Assembly: GCA_017993235.1 (NCBI GenBank)
Contig: JAGONC010000022.1
Coordinates: 1-54,839 of the forward strand
Direction: 5' to 3'
From: Lentimicrobiaceae bacterium
Lineage (GTDB): Bacteria > Bacteroidota > Bacteroidia > Bacteroidales > JAGONC01
DNA length: 54,839 nt
Part shown: positions 24,266 to 32,133 of the stretch, piece by piece
Layout of the letters: each line of letters starts with the position of its first letter
Position numbering within the stretch: position 1 is the first letter of the stretch
Translations under genes and position numbers: made by a program
The notes under the pieces: model-generated
The model's database searches: none
Told to the model about the DNA's origin: nothing
What the model saw: only the letters and a program-made list of their open reading frames with translations

Positions 24266-26292
24266 CCTGGTTCCGGACCGTCAGTCTATTTCTTCTTTTC
24301 CTCCCCTGCTTCATGGCACCGGCACAGAGCAGGATCCCCGACAGCCTGTTCGCCATGCTTACCGGTGCGGACCTCCATCAACGGGTCATGATCCTGAATC
24401 AGCTGGCCAGTTATTACGCACCCCTTGATTTCGACTCAAGCATCATGTACTCGGCCCAATCCATGCGGATCGCCACGGTTTATGGGTACTCGGAAGGAAT
24501 TGCCCTGGCACGGCTCTATACGGGCAATGCTTATTATTACAAGATGGACATGAAAAATGCCCTGTTATCTTACCTGTCGGCACAGAAGCCCCTGGAAGAA
24601 TGCAACCTGACCGAAAAACTGGGCGATCTGAACCAGCAACTGGGCAATGTGAACTTTTTTATCCGAAGGCCGGAGAAAGCGATGTCCTATTACAGAAAGG
24701 CTCTGGAATATTACAGGGCATCCGGCAATGAAAGGGCGCAATTTGCGGTGTACCATGCCATGAGCATGTCGTACTTCTGGAATGATCTTAGCTTTGACAG
24801 CGCATTGATCTATGCAGACAAATGCCTTGAAAATGCAAGGGAACGCAAGGACCATTTTCATGAAGCCTATGCGCTATCCATGAAGGGTCTGATCTATCTG
24901 GCGGCACCCTATCTCGAAGGAAAACTGAAAGCGCCGCTCTATTGCGACTCGGCCATCCAGTTAGCCACAGCGAATGAAGATGACCGGCTATTAATGATTA
25001 ACTACATCGATTTAGGCGGTTATTATGACCGGAGTGAACTGTTCTCTGAGGCAACCGGAAATCTGGCGCTCGCCCGCTCATTTTATCAGAAGGCCATCGA
25101 AGTTTCCGAACAAAAAGGTCACCACACCGATGCATCCATCGCGTTAGATTATCTGGCCTTAATAGATATTGAAGAGGGTAAGTACGATCTGGCAGAGGAA
25201 CACCTTGACCGGAGCGGGCAACACCTGATCATGGATTCACAATCTTATGCTGAGATTTTCAAGTCCGATGTGGTATTTCCGTTCATGAAAGTGATTGATC
25301 ATTTTCTGTATCAGCGCGAAAAGAATGCCCATTACAATGTCCGCTTCACCTTGGCCATGGCCAGGGGCGATTTCAGGGAAGCGGTGGAATACCAGCGGTT
25401 GTATTTCCTGACGCTCGACAGTCTTAGGGCCGAGCAGGAAGGGCAGCAGCTTGAACTGATCATCGCTGAAGCGGAAGCAGAGCGAACGGATCAGCAGTTC
25501 CGGATGCTATCGCAGGACAATGAGTTGAACCGGATGAAATTATCCCATTCCCGGGCGACTTTCATCGGGATAGCTGCCGGTGTGCTGATGGTCAGCCTGT
25601 CGGTCTTGTTTTTCTTTCAGCGGAGAAAGCTGAGGGCCGAGCAAAAGTCGATCATCATGGAGCAACGTATGCTGAGGGCCCAGATGAACCCCCATTTCCT
25701 GTTCAACTCCCTGGCCGGCATCCAGAATTACATTATCAACGAGGATACTGATAAGGCCAGCATCTACCTTTCCCGTTTTTCAAAACTGGTCAGGAACATT
25801 CTCGACAATTCCACAGAAGAACACGTCCCGCTGGAAAAAGAGATCGACACCATCCGTAACTATTTGGAATTGCAGAAGGTTCGGTATGCCGGAAAATTTG
25901 ATTTCACGATCAGCGTTGATGAAAAGCTCGATGAAGAGAACACACTGATCCCGCCGATGCTGGCCCAGCCGTTCATCGAGAATGCCATCGAGCACGGCAT
26001 CAAATATAAGAAGACCGTCGGACACATTGACATTAGGTTCGGGATCGAGGATGGGATAATGCGGTTTGAGGTGGAAGACAACGGCGTGGGCCGGGAAAAG
26101 GCCCGCAACATTGAAGGAATACAACGGTCAAAACACCGTTCTATGGCCACCTCGATCACCAGTGAACGGCTGGCAGCCATCAATAAAAAGCAGAGGCGCA
26201 AGATCAGCCTGGAGATCACCGACCTGAAGGATGCGACAGGCCAGGGATGCGGGACGAGGGTGCGCTTCGGGATACCGTTGGAGGTTAAGTAG
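24262..26292 (+). CDS. TPR-containing LytS-type sensor histidine kinase
   Basis: 676 residues. Signal peptide (1-23, LFLLFLPCFMAPAQS), then a periplasmic TPR-like region (about 30-380), a coiled segment rich in Glu/Gln, one transmembrane helix (about 433-453) and a His_kinase domain: phosphoacceptor His in QMNPHFLFNSLAGIQNYI (about 478), N-box PFIENAIEHGIKYKK (about 572) and a VEDNGVGREKAR ATP-lid segment. This architecture is common in Bacteroidota and pairs with LytTR regulators, here 23413-24165. The start codon lies inside a copy of the dispersed hairpin repeat. The ligand is unknown. Confidence 0.92.
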   Translation: MTWFRTVSLFLLFLPCFMAPAQSRIPDSLFAMLTGADLHQRVMILNQLASYYAPLDFDSSIMYSAQSMRIATVYGYSEGIALARLYTGNAYYYKMDMKNALLSYLSAQKPLEECNLTEKLGDLNQQLGNVNFFIRRPEKAMSYYRKALEYYRASGNERAQFAVYHAMSMSYFWNDLSFDSALIYADKCLENARERKDHFHEAYALSMKGLIYLAAPYLEGKLKAPLYCDSAIQLATANEDDRLLMINYIDLGGYYDRSELFSEATGNLALARSFYQKAIEVSEQKGHHTDASIALDYLALIDIEEGKYDLAEEHLDRSGQHLIMDSQSYAEIFKSDVVFPFMKVIDHFLYQREKNAHYNVRFTLAMARGDFREAVEYQRLYFLTLDSLRAEQEGQQLELIIAEAEAERTDQQFRMLSQDNELNRMKLSHSRATFIGIAAGVLMVSLSVLFFFQRRKLRAEQKSIIMEQRMLRAQMNPHFLFNSLAGIQNYIINEDTDKASIYLSRFSKLVRNILDNSTEEHVPLEKEIDTIRNYLELQKVRYAGKFDFTISVDEKLDEENTLIPPMLAQPFIENAIEHGIKYKKTVGHIDIRFGIEDGIMRFEVEDNGVGREKARNIEGIQRSKHRSMATSITSERLAAINKKQRRKISLEITDLKDATGQGCGTRVRFGIPLEVK

Positions 26293-26326
26293 GCAATTGG
26301 CAATTGGCAGTTGACAATTGGCAGTT
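26292..26326 (+). repeat. Heptamer tandem repeat GGCAATT, five units
   Basis: GGCAATT, GGCAATT, GGCAGTT, GACAATT, GGCAGTT in strict register between the kinase stop and the ATG at 26329, 3 bp before it. Confidence 0.85.
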
Positions 26327-26328
26327 AT

Positions 26329-27402
26329 ATGCATAAACTCTTAATATCTATTGTATTACTAAGTTTCATTGCTTGCTCCTGCCTGCGGGATACGGCCGTT
26401 GAGCCTTTGAAATTCACTGCTTATGAGCATAATCCCATTCTGACCCATGGGCCACCCGGATCCTGGGATGAAATCTATCTGGCCTGTCCATTTATTATCA
26501 ACCATAACCATATACTGTATCTGTTTTACCAGGGGCTGGATCAAAAAGGTAAAAAAGCGATCGGACTTGCCATTTCAACGGACGGGTATCATTTTGACAA
26601 ATTCGAAGGTAATCCAGTTCTTGAACCCGATGGTCAGGGTTTTGATGCATTTGGAGTCGGGCAACCTGTCGTCCTGCACGCAGATGCGACCTGGGTCTTG
26701 TATTTCAACGCCATGGAACGTGTCGGATACGGGGCGGGTCCTTACATTGGCAGGGCTACCGCCCAATCAATCTCCGGACCATGGATAAAATCCGATAGGC
26801 CTGTTTTGACTGCCGGAACCCTTGGAGAATGGGACTCCGAATTTCTTAAGATCGGTTCAATATTATTGCTGGAGGACCACAGCTATATCATGTTTTATTC
26901 GGGAGGCACCGACTGGTATTCACAGAAAGACCTGTTGTTGGGAATTGCAACTTCACCGGATGGGATCATTTGGCATAAATACAATGATACAGCCACCACC
27001 CAGCATCCGTTTGCAGAGAGTGATCCTGTTCTTCTGCCAGGCGATCCGGGGGAATGGGATTCAGAAGGTGTCCTTGCCGGTTGTGTGAAAGCCCGCACGG
27101 GAGGATTTGAGCTCTATTATTCCGGATTCCGTGGAATGGGTATTGAACAGATCATTTCGATCGGCTACGCTTTGAGCCCGGATGGGATCCACTGGGAAAA
27201 ATATTCCGGAAATCCAATCTTTATCGGAAAAGATGATCCATACCAGGCAAGGAAAGGAGGATTCATTTCTTTTGAAAATCCAACGCTGTTTTACAGCGAT
27301 ACACTTTGTTATATGTATTTTGATTATGGTATTCAGTATAGCGGTATAGGACTGGCGACGGCAGCTTCTCCGGTAGGTGGCCTGTCCCGTGGAGCGGAGT
27401 GA
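26329..27402 (+). CDS. Five-bladed beta-propeller glycosidase-like lipoprotein (GH43/GH130-type fold)
   Basis: About 357 residues from the ATG at 26329; the open frame starts 18 bases earlier in the heptamer repeat. Lipoprotein signal MHKLLISIVLLSFIACSC. Repeated blades carry the pattern GxWDS/E followed by a hydrophobic strand and YYSG/LYFNA: SWDEIYLACPFII, VLYFNAMERVGYG, EWDSEFLKIGSI, IMFYSGGTDW, EWDSEGVLAG, ELYYSGFRGM, and SPDGIHWEKYSGNPI. These match families acting on beta-mannosides or arabinan-type glycans; the actual substrate is unknown. The last residues are encoded by a dispersed repeat (27381 onward). A decayed relative is at 28785-29095. Confidence 0.75.
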   Translation: MHKLLISIVLLSFIACSCLRDTAVEPLKFTAYEHNPILTHGPPGSWDEIYLACPFIINHNHILYLFYQGLDQKGKKAIGLAISTDGYHFDKFEGNPVLEPDGQGFDAFGVGQPVVLHADATWVLYFNAMERVGYGAGPYIGRATAQSISGPWIKSDRPVLTAGTLGEWDSEFLKIGSILLLEDHSYIMFYSGGTDWYSQKDLLLGIATSPDGIIWHKYNDTATTQHPFAESDPVLLPGDPGEWDSEGVLAGCVKARTGGFELYYSGFRGMGIEQIISIGYALSPDGIHWEKYSGNPIFIGKDDPYQARKGGFISFENPTLFYSDTLCYMYFDYGIQYSGIGLATAASPVGGLSRGAE

Positions 27403-27453
27403 CAAGGAATCAGCAGCCTGTCTCGAGGATCGAAGTGACGAAGGATCAGGCAG
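27381..27453. repeat. Two tandem copies of a 36-bp repeat
   Basis: Copy 1 starts CCTGTCCCGTGGAGCGGAGT, copy 2 CCTGTCTCGAGGATCGAAGT; each continues GAC.AAGGA.TCAG. The first overlaps the last codons and stop of the glycosidase gene. Confidence 0.6.
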
Positions 27454-27552
27454 CTTTTCCAGATGAGCGAAGCACAATCGGGATCGGCGATCAGTCAAAA
27501 ATAAACAGATAAAATTTCCCGATTAGTAATATCCTGCGAAGCATTAAGTGAT

Positions 27553-27560
27553 TACTTTTG
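27553..27560 (+). promoter_or_regulatory. Candidate -7 promoter element
   Basis: TACTTTTG fits the Bacteroidota -7 consensus TAnnTTTG and lies 41 bp before the ATPase start. No good -33 TTTG is seen at the expected distance, so the call is weak. Confidence 0.35.
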
Positions 27561-27567
27561 TAATGAA

Positions 27568-27590
27568 ATTTGTAATTTATATTTACAAAT
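27568..27590. promoter_or_regulatory. Palindromic candidate operator of the first ATPase gene
   Basis: ATTTGTAA-N7-TTACAAAT, perfect 8-bp arms, lies between the candidate -7 element and the start at 27602, that is over the expected transcription start. A site for a dimeric regulator is inferred. Confidence 0.4.
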
Positions 27591-27601
27591 ATTATTGATG
27601 A

Positions 27602-28771
27602 ATGATTAAAAGACTTCATATCAATCAATTAAAAGGTCTCTCGGAATCGTATCCGGTAGTCGCAGTTCTGGGGCCAAGACAGGTGGGAAAGACGACGCTT
27701 GTCAAAGAGTATATTAAGACTATTGAGCGCAATACAATCTACCTGGATCTGGAGAAGCCTTCTCAATTGGAAATGCTGGATCAACCCGAACGCTACTTTC
27801 AGTCGCACCTGGATGACTGTCTCGTGTTGGACGAAGTTCAGAATAAGCCCGACATTTTCCCTGTGATGAGGTCTATGATTGACCAGAAAAGGGTTCCCCA
27901 GCGGTTTATCATCCTTGGTTCCGCCAGTCCCAGGTTGCTCCGGCAATCATCCGAATCCCTGGCCGGGCGGATTGCATACCTTGAATTGCCTCCTCTTTCC
28001 CTTTTGGAGGTTGGGGCCCATTCTCCGGAAGTATTGGAAAAGCATCATTTTTTTGGCGGCTTCCCCTTGTCCTGGATCGCGCCTTCCCGTGAGGAAAGCC
28101 TTCGATGGCTGGATTTTTTTATCGAAAGCTATGTATCAAGGGATCTGCGGCTGTTGGGATTAAATGTCACACCCCCGGTGCTGAGAAGATTCTGGGAAAT
28201 GGTTGCCTGGCAGAACGGTGGTATGGTCAATCTCTCCTCCATTGGAAAATCGCTTGGATTATCCCATCCAACCATCGGTCAATATTTAGATTTCTTTGAA
28301 CAAGCGTTTCTCCTGAAGAGGGTCTTTCCTTACTCATTTAATGTAAAGAAGCGGGTCGTCAAAACACCAAAAATTTATCTGACCGATACCGGGGTGCTTC
28401 ATCGCTTATTAAGGATCAGGGACCATGATCAGTTGCTGGGTTTTCCCGGTTCGGGATTTTCATGGGAAGCCTATGTGATCAACCAGATCGTCAGCCTGAG
28501 ATCCTCTGACCTGGATATCTATTTTTACCGGACGCATAATGGTGCGGAGACCGATCTTTTGTTGACAAAAGGGCTTCAGCCAGTTTCCTGCATTGAAATT
28601 AAGTTCACGGATGCCCCACGTGTGCCAAAGGGTTTTGAGATCTGCATCGATGATCTTAAAACCAGGAACAATTTTATCATCTGTCCATCAGTCGTTGATT
28701 ACCAGGCCAGGAATACGATCCGTGTCTGCTCCTTGTATACTTTCCTTGAAAAATACCTGCCTGAACTCTAG
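27602..28771 (+). CDS. COG1373-type AAA ATPase with DUF4143 domain (1)
   Basis: 389 residues. N-terminal AAA_14 ATPase: Walker A LGPRQVGKTTLV (about residues 24-35), Walker B CLVLDEVQNKPD (about 73-84), sensor-type GSASPRLLRQSSESLAGR. A winged-helix-like segment follows (about 205-235, VNLSSIGKSLGLSHPTIGQY) and a C-terminal DUF4143 restriction-endonuclease-like domain (FYRTHNGAETDLLLTKG, IEIKFTDAPRV). The length is normal. The function of these stand-alone ATPases is unknown. It lies between the glycosidase gene and the glycosidase ghost. Two further members are at 29143 and 45157. Confidence 0.9.
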   Translation: MIKRLHINQLKGLSESYPVVAVLGPRQVGKTTLVKEYIKTIERNTIYLDLEKPSQLEMLDQPERYFQSHLDDCLVLDEVQNKPDIFPVMRSMIDQKRVPQRFIILGSASPRLLRQSSESLAGRIAYLELPPLSLLEVGAHSPEVLEKHHFFGGFPLSWIAPSREESLRWLDFFIESYVSRDLRLLGLNVTPPVLRRFWEMVAWQNGGMVNLSSIGKSLGLSHPTIGQYLDFFEQAFLLKRVFPYSFNVKKRVVKTPKIYLTDTGVLHRLLRIRDHDQLLGFPGSGFSWEAYVINQIVSLRSSDLDIYFYRTHNGAETDLLLTKGLQPVSCIEIKFTDAPRVPKGFEICIDDLKTRNNFIICPSVVDYQARNTIRVCSLYTFLEKYLPEL

Positions 28772-28784
28772 ACCCAACTAACGC

Positions 28785-29095
28785 ATGCATAGATTCTATA
28801 TATATGCAATTCTTGTACTTGTAACTCTTTTGTATACTTCCTATCAGCAGGAGCAATCGCAACTTCCCCTTGAATTCAAGGCCTATGCGTACAATCAGGT
28901 CTTGTCGCCCGACGATCCGTATATCGGCAGTCCCGGGTTCAGGCAATTGGTTACTGAAAAAAAATATTTGAATTAATCCAGCCGGAAGGTCCTTATCTCC
29001 TCTTTCTCGATAATGTTTGCCTGATGTATTACGTCTACACTACGACAGTGGGCAGGATCGGGCTGGCGATTGGCGCATGGCCTAACGAAAATTGA
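28785..29095 (+). pseudogene. Beta-propeller glycosidase ghost, middle deleted
   Basis: The first frame (28785-28976) starts with a signal-like MHRFYIYAILVLVTLLYTSY and LEFKAYAYNQVLSPDDP, matching the N-terminus of the glycosidase at 26329 (LKFTAYEHNPILTH). The second frame, ending TGA 29093-29095, reads PYLLFLDNVCLMYYVY and GRIGLAIG, matching its C-terminus (LFYSDTLCYMYFDY, GIGLATA). About 270 residues between are missing and the frames differ, so it is non-functional. Confidence 0.7.
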
Positions 29096-29142
29096 CAGTT
29101 GACGCTCGACGAAATGTCTTGTCATCCGCCAACCATGAATGC

Positions 29143-30369
29143 CTATAACGCAATTATTGAGTTGTTGTTACCGGATGCCCGGAATGCCCTGCAACTCAAA
29201 GAATATCCCGGGTATGTTTCCCTGAACTTTCTGTATTTTAAGGGATTGAAGTTCTCTATATCAAATTTTATTTCAATGGCATTTCCTGAACCGGGACCTC
29301 GGGTGATGATGAAATCAATTTCATTCCCATCGGAAGTCCGCCAATAACGCAAAAGCTCATTGCCAACTATTGTTCTCAAACGAATGAAAGCGTAGTTTTC
29401 GATGACCATCCCTTTATCAATCCTTTGAATTATTGGATGAAACTGATTCAGCAACGCGTTGCGAAGGCCAAGGTCATGAAAATAGATTTTTGGCATTTTG
29501 ATGAGCTCTTTTCTCAGATTCATATAAAAAGGGCGCAACAAATGAATGTGATAACATTTCTGGAGAACATACAGGTAATTTTCGATGGCCGTCACAGAGA
29601 GTTTCATTGTTTTTGACAACTCATTCGTGTTGACAAGGGATCCGGTCTGCTGTGATAGTAAAAGGAAAAGTGAATGGAATTTCTCATGGTCCTGGATATT
29701 GGATTCGCTAATGTCCCGTTTAAGATACGAACTGGTCAGTTCTTTCAGCTTTTGCACTTTCTTATCCAGGGAGTCAGCAAGAACAACAGCCGGATATCCG
29801 CCAAAAGTCAAATATTCCTGAAAATAAGACTCGAGTTCATGGCGCTTCAAAGAAGTGTATTCTTCATTTGTACGGATCAGGTTCATCTCATCCTTGAGTT
29901 CATTAGAACCGGTCCTGAAGACCAGAAACTCATCAAAGTCAAGCGTATACAGTTCAAAGAGACATTTTCTGCCCGCCAGAGAGTCTGTGAATTTCCGGTC
30001 GATATAAAAAGCGCTGCTGCCGGTTGCTATTATCTTTACCTGTGTATGGTGCTTATCAAAGATCAATTTAAGGAAGTTGGCGGGATTATCCAGATACTGA
30101 ACCTCGTCGATCAGCACATACACTCTTTTCCCGTGAGATCTGATCACAAACTCAAACAAATTCTCCGGATGTTGGTTGAGTCGCGAAAGAATAGAAGGAT
30201 CCTCGAGGGTTAAGGAATATACGGTGGCATTTTTTCGCTTCAGATGGTCCGCAAGTTGGTCGAGCAATGTGGTTTTCCCTGTTTGTCTTGCACCGGTAAT
30301 TATCATGAATTCTGTCTCACTGAGATGTTCAATCAGAGTTGATAACAACTTCCTTTCGTATAATACCAT
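29143..30369 (-). CDS. COG1373-type AAA ATPase with DUF4143 domain (2)
   Basis: 408 residues. Walker A ITGARQTGKTTLLDQL (about 24-39), Walker B RVYVLIDEVQYLDNP (about 82-96), IIATGSSAFYIDRKF sensor region. A helix-turn-helix-like segment (about 243-270, VNTNELSKTMKLSVTAIENYL) and DUF4143 with YWRTSDGNEIDFIITRG and AIEIKF complete the family layout. It is only distantly similar to the ATPase at 27602. The promoter region upstream holds a -7 element and a perfect palindrome. Function unknown. Confidence 0.9.
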   Translation of the reverse strand: MVLYERKLLSTLIEHLSETEFMIITGARQTGKTTLLDQLADHLKRKNATVYSLTLEDPSILSRLNQHPENLFEFVIRSHGKRVYVLIDEVQYLDNPANFLKLIFDKHHTQVKIIATGSSAFYIDRKFTDSLAGRKCLFELYTLDFDEFLVFRTGSNELKDEMNLIRTNEEYTSLKRHELESYFQEYLTFGGYPAVVLADSLDKKVQKLKELTSSYLKRDISESNIQDHEKFHSLFLLLSQQTGSLVNTNELSKTMKLSVTAIENYLYVLQKCYHIHLLRPFYMNLRKELIKMPKIYFHDLGLRNALLNQFHPIIQRIDKGMVIENYAFIRLRTIVGNELLRYWRTSDGNEIDFIITRGPGSGNAIEIKFDIENFNPLKYRKFRETYPGYSLSCRAFRASGNNNSIIAL

Positions 30370-30388
30370 AACGATGTCAGTTTTTTTA

Positions 30389-30396
30389 CAAAGATA
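30389..30396 (-). promoter_or_regulatory. Candidate -7 promoter element of the second ATPase gene
   Basis: On the minus strand TATCTTTG, a full match to TAnnTTTG, 19 bp upstream of the ATG. The -33 position is occupied by an AT-rich palindrome rather than a clear TTTG. Confidence 0.45.
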
Positions 30397-30415
30397 ATAT
30401 TAATTCATGGAATGA

Positions 30416-30432
30416 AAAATATCTGATATTTT
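30416..30432. promoter_or_regulatory. Palindromic candidate operator of the second ATPase gene
   Basis: AAAATATC-T-GATATTTT, perfect 8-bp arms around one central base, overlapping the expected -33 region of the minus-strand promoter. Confidence 0.4.
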
Positions 30433-30521
30433 AAATCTTACACGCCCTTTTTATCCAGGATAAAATCCGGAAGTTGAAGATCACCAGGCAGAGGACAGGA
30501 TATTGATCCCTTCTCCTTAAG

Positions 30522-30584
30522 CGTTCCCTGGATCAACCCCGTCGTTCCCTAAACAAATCCCGGCGTTCCCTAATCGGATTCATA
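30522..30584. repeat. Three tandem 21-bp repeats
   Basis: CGTTCCCT starts at 30522, 30543 and 30564, each followed by a degenerate A/C-rich 13-bp spacer. It lies in the 417-bp gap before the kelch gene, which otherwise holds only the ATPase promoter and three hairpin repeats. Confidence 0.7.
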
Positions 30585-30609
30585 CCGGCACTCCAGCCAT
30601 TGTAATTTT

Positions 30610-30766
30610 AATCACGCGAGGCGCAAAGCGCCGAGCAAATCACAGCGAAGCGTAATGACAACGAATCACACGAGGCGCGAAGCGCCGAGCAAATCACAGC
30701 GAAGCGTAATGACAACGAATCACGCGAGGCCCTGCGGGCCGAGCAAATAACAGCGAAGCGTAATAA
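30610..30766 (+). repeat. Hairpin repeat family, three tandem copies
   Basis: Three units with a 54-bp period. The stems are GGCGC-aaa-GCGCC, GGCGC-gaa-GCGCC and GGCCC-tgc-GGGCC: the paired bases change together while the flanks GCGA/GAGCAAAT and AGCGAAGCGTAAT stay constant. This is the best place to see that the stem covaries. The array ends 20 bp before the kelch-protein ATG. Confidence 0.9.
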
Positions 30767-30786
30767 CCAAAAATAACAATCAAACC

Positions 30787-32109
30787 ATGAAACCAACAAT
30801 CTTACTCACAACAATCCTCCTCCTCTGCACCGTCACCTTATCTTACGGTCAGTGGTCGTACTCCAACTTATCAGAATCCAAAAGCATGATGGGTTCCTGT
30901 TCGTTAGACAATAAAGCCTATTTCGCCGGTGGCTATAATGGCATGGAGGTGCTTTCGACAGTTGAATGCTATGATGCGGAAACCAATACGTGGGACTCGC
31001 CAGGCGAATTATCCATCGCGCGGCAAGCGCTAGTTGCTGTGACCTGTGGCAGCAAGATCTTTTTTGCCGGAGGGTTAAAATGGGAAGGCCAGGTAGTATA
31101 CAACACCGTTGACATTTACAATACTGAAACCGAAGAATGGGAAGTTGAACATCTCTCCGCAGCCAGGTTTGATGTCGCAGCTGTGAGTTACGGCAGTAAA
31201 GTGTTATTCGCCGGAGGATTTACCTTCCCTTTCAACACATTCCCTGACATTAACATTTACGATGTTGAAACAAATGAGTGGTCGTATGCGATGCTCTCCC
31301 AATCCAGGGGTGGAATAGCCTGTGCCGTGGTGGGTGACCTGGCGATCTTTGCAGGAGGGTTTGCAAACAGCAGCACCGCTGTATCCGACCGGGTGGACCT
31401 CTATAATTTCACAACCGATACTTGGGGTACAGCCAGCCTTTCGCAGGCCAGGGCCTACGCCAGCGCGGCAACGGTTGGCGATAAAGTGGTGATCTCCGGA
31501 GGAGTGACCAGTATGAACCATCCAACCGATGCTGTGGATATCTACGATGCATCCGACAATTCCTGGAAAACATCCACCCTCTCCCAGGCAAGATCATGGC
31601 TAGGGAAAGGAGCCACGGTGAACGGGAAAGCCTGGTTTGCCGGAGGCGGCAATTTTAGTTATGGCTTCTATGACCCTACCGATGTCATCGATATTTATGA
31701 CGGGGCTTCCGGCACCTGGTCTGAGGATGTATTGTTTGAACCGCTCATGGATCATTCAGTTGTCGGGATCGGAAATTACGTTGTCATTGCCGGAGGCATG
31801 AACAGCGATGAAACTTATACTTCACTGGTTGAGATCTATTATGATCCGCCAACAGGTACCGGATCACAGCCTGATGAAGAAGTGTTTTTCACAATCTATC
31901 CAAATCCTGTCAACGAACTCCTGACTATTTCAACCCGGAATAATAAGAGGGCAGACAAAATCATCATCTATGATCAGGCCGGGCAGGCAGTGCTGAAGAA
32001 AATGCCGGCCAGCAACACACTCGATATTTCGTCTCTCCTACCCGGAATCTACATCATCGAAGTCATTTATAACCAGCAGAGATCCAGGCAAAAGCTGGTC
32101 ATTGAATAA
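30787..32109 (+). CDS. Kelch-repeat surface protein with T9SS sorting domain
   Basis: 440 residues. Signal peptide about 1-21 (TILLLCTVTLSYGQ). Seven kelch blades each with a GG pair (AYFAGG, IFFAGG, VLFAGG, AIFAGG, VVISGG, AWFAGG, VVIAGG) and the VDIYD / W closing pattern, forming a beta-propeller at residues 22-355. The C-terminal sorting domain begins FFTIYPNPVNELLT (about 368) and ends with a basic strand RQKLVIE, so the protein is exported by the type IX system and attached at the surface or secreted. Kelch proteins of this kind bind ligands or partner proteins. Confidence 0.88.
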   Translation: MKPTILLTTILLLCTVTLSYGQWSYSNLSESKSMMGSCSLDNKAYFAGGYNGMEVLSTVECYDAETNTWDSPGELSIARQALVAVTCGSKIFFAGGLKWEGQVVYNTVDIYNTETEEWEVEHLSAARFDVAAVSYGSKVLFAGGFTFPFNTFPDINIYDVETNEWSYAMLSQSRGGIACAVVGDLAIFAGGFANSSTAVSDRVDLYNFTTDTWGTASLSQARAYASAATVGDKVVISGGVTSMNHPTDAVDIYDASDNSWKTSTLSQARSWLGKGATVNGKAWFAGGGNFSYGFYDPTDVIDIYDGASGTWSEDVLFEPLMDHSVVGIGNYVVIAGGMNSDETYTSLVEIYYDPPTGTGSQPDEEVFFTIYPNPVNELLTISTRNNKRADKIIIYDQAGQAVLKKMPASNTLDISSLLPGIYIIEVIYNQQRSRQKLVIE

Positions 32110-32133
32110 GGCATCCGCTTTAGAACGATGATC

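Noticed and set aside
30610..30766. CRISPR-like tandem array
   Set aside because: The 54-bp units are homologous over nearly their whole length with only a 4-bp linker; there are no unique spacers and no cas genes.
30608..30799. Minus-strand open frame of 63 residues
   Set aside because: It is a translation of three hairpin repeats; the periodic LRFAVICSA pattern is an effect of the 54-bp period.
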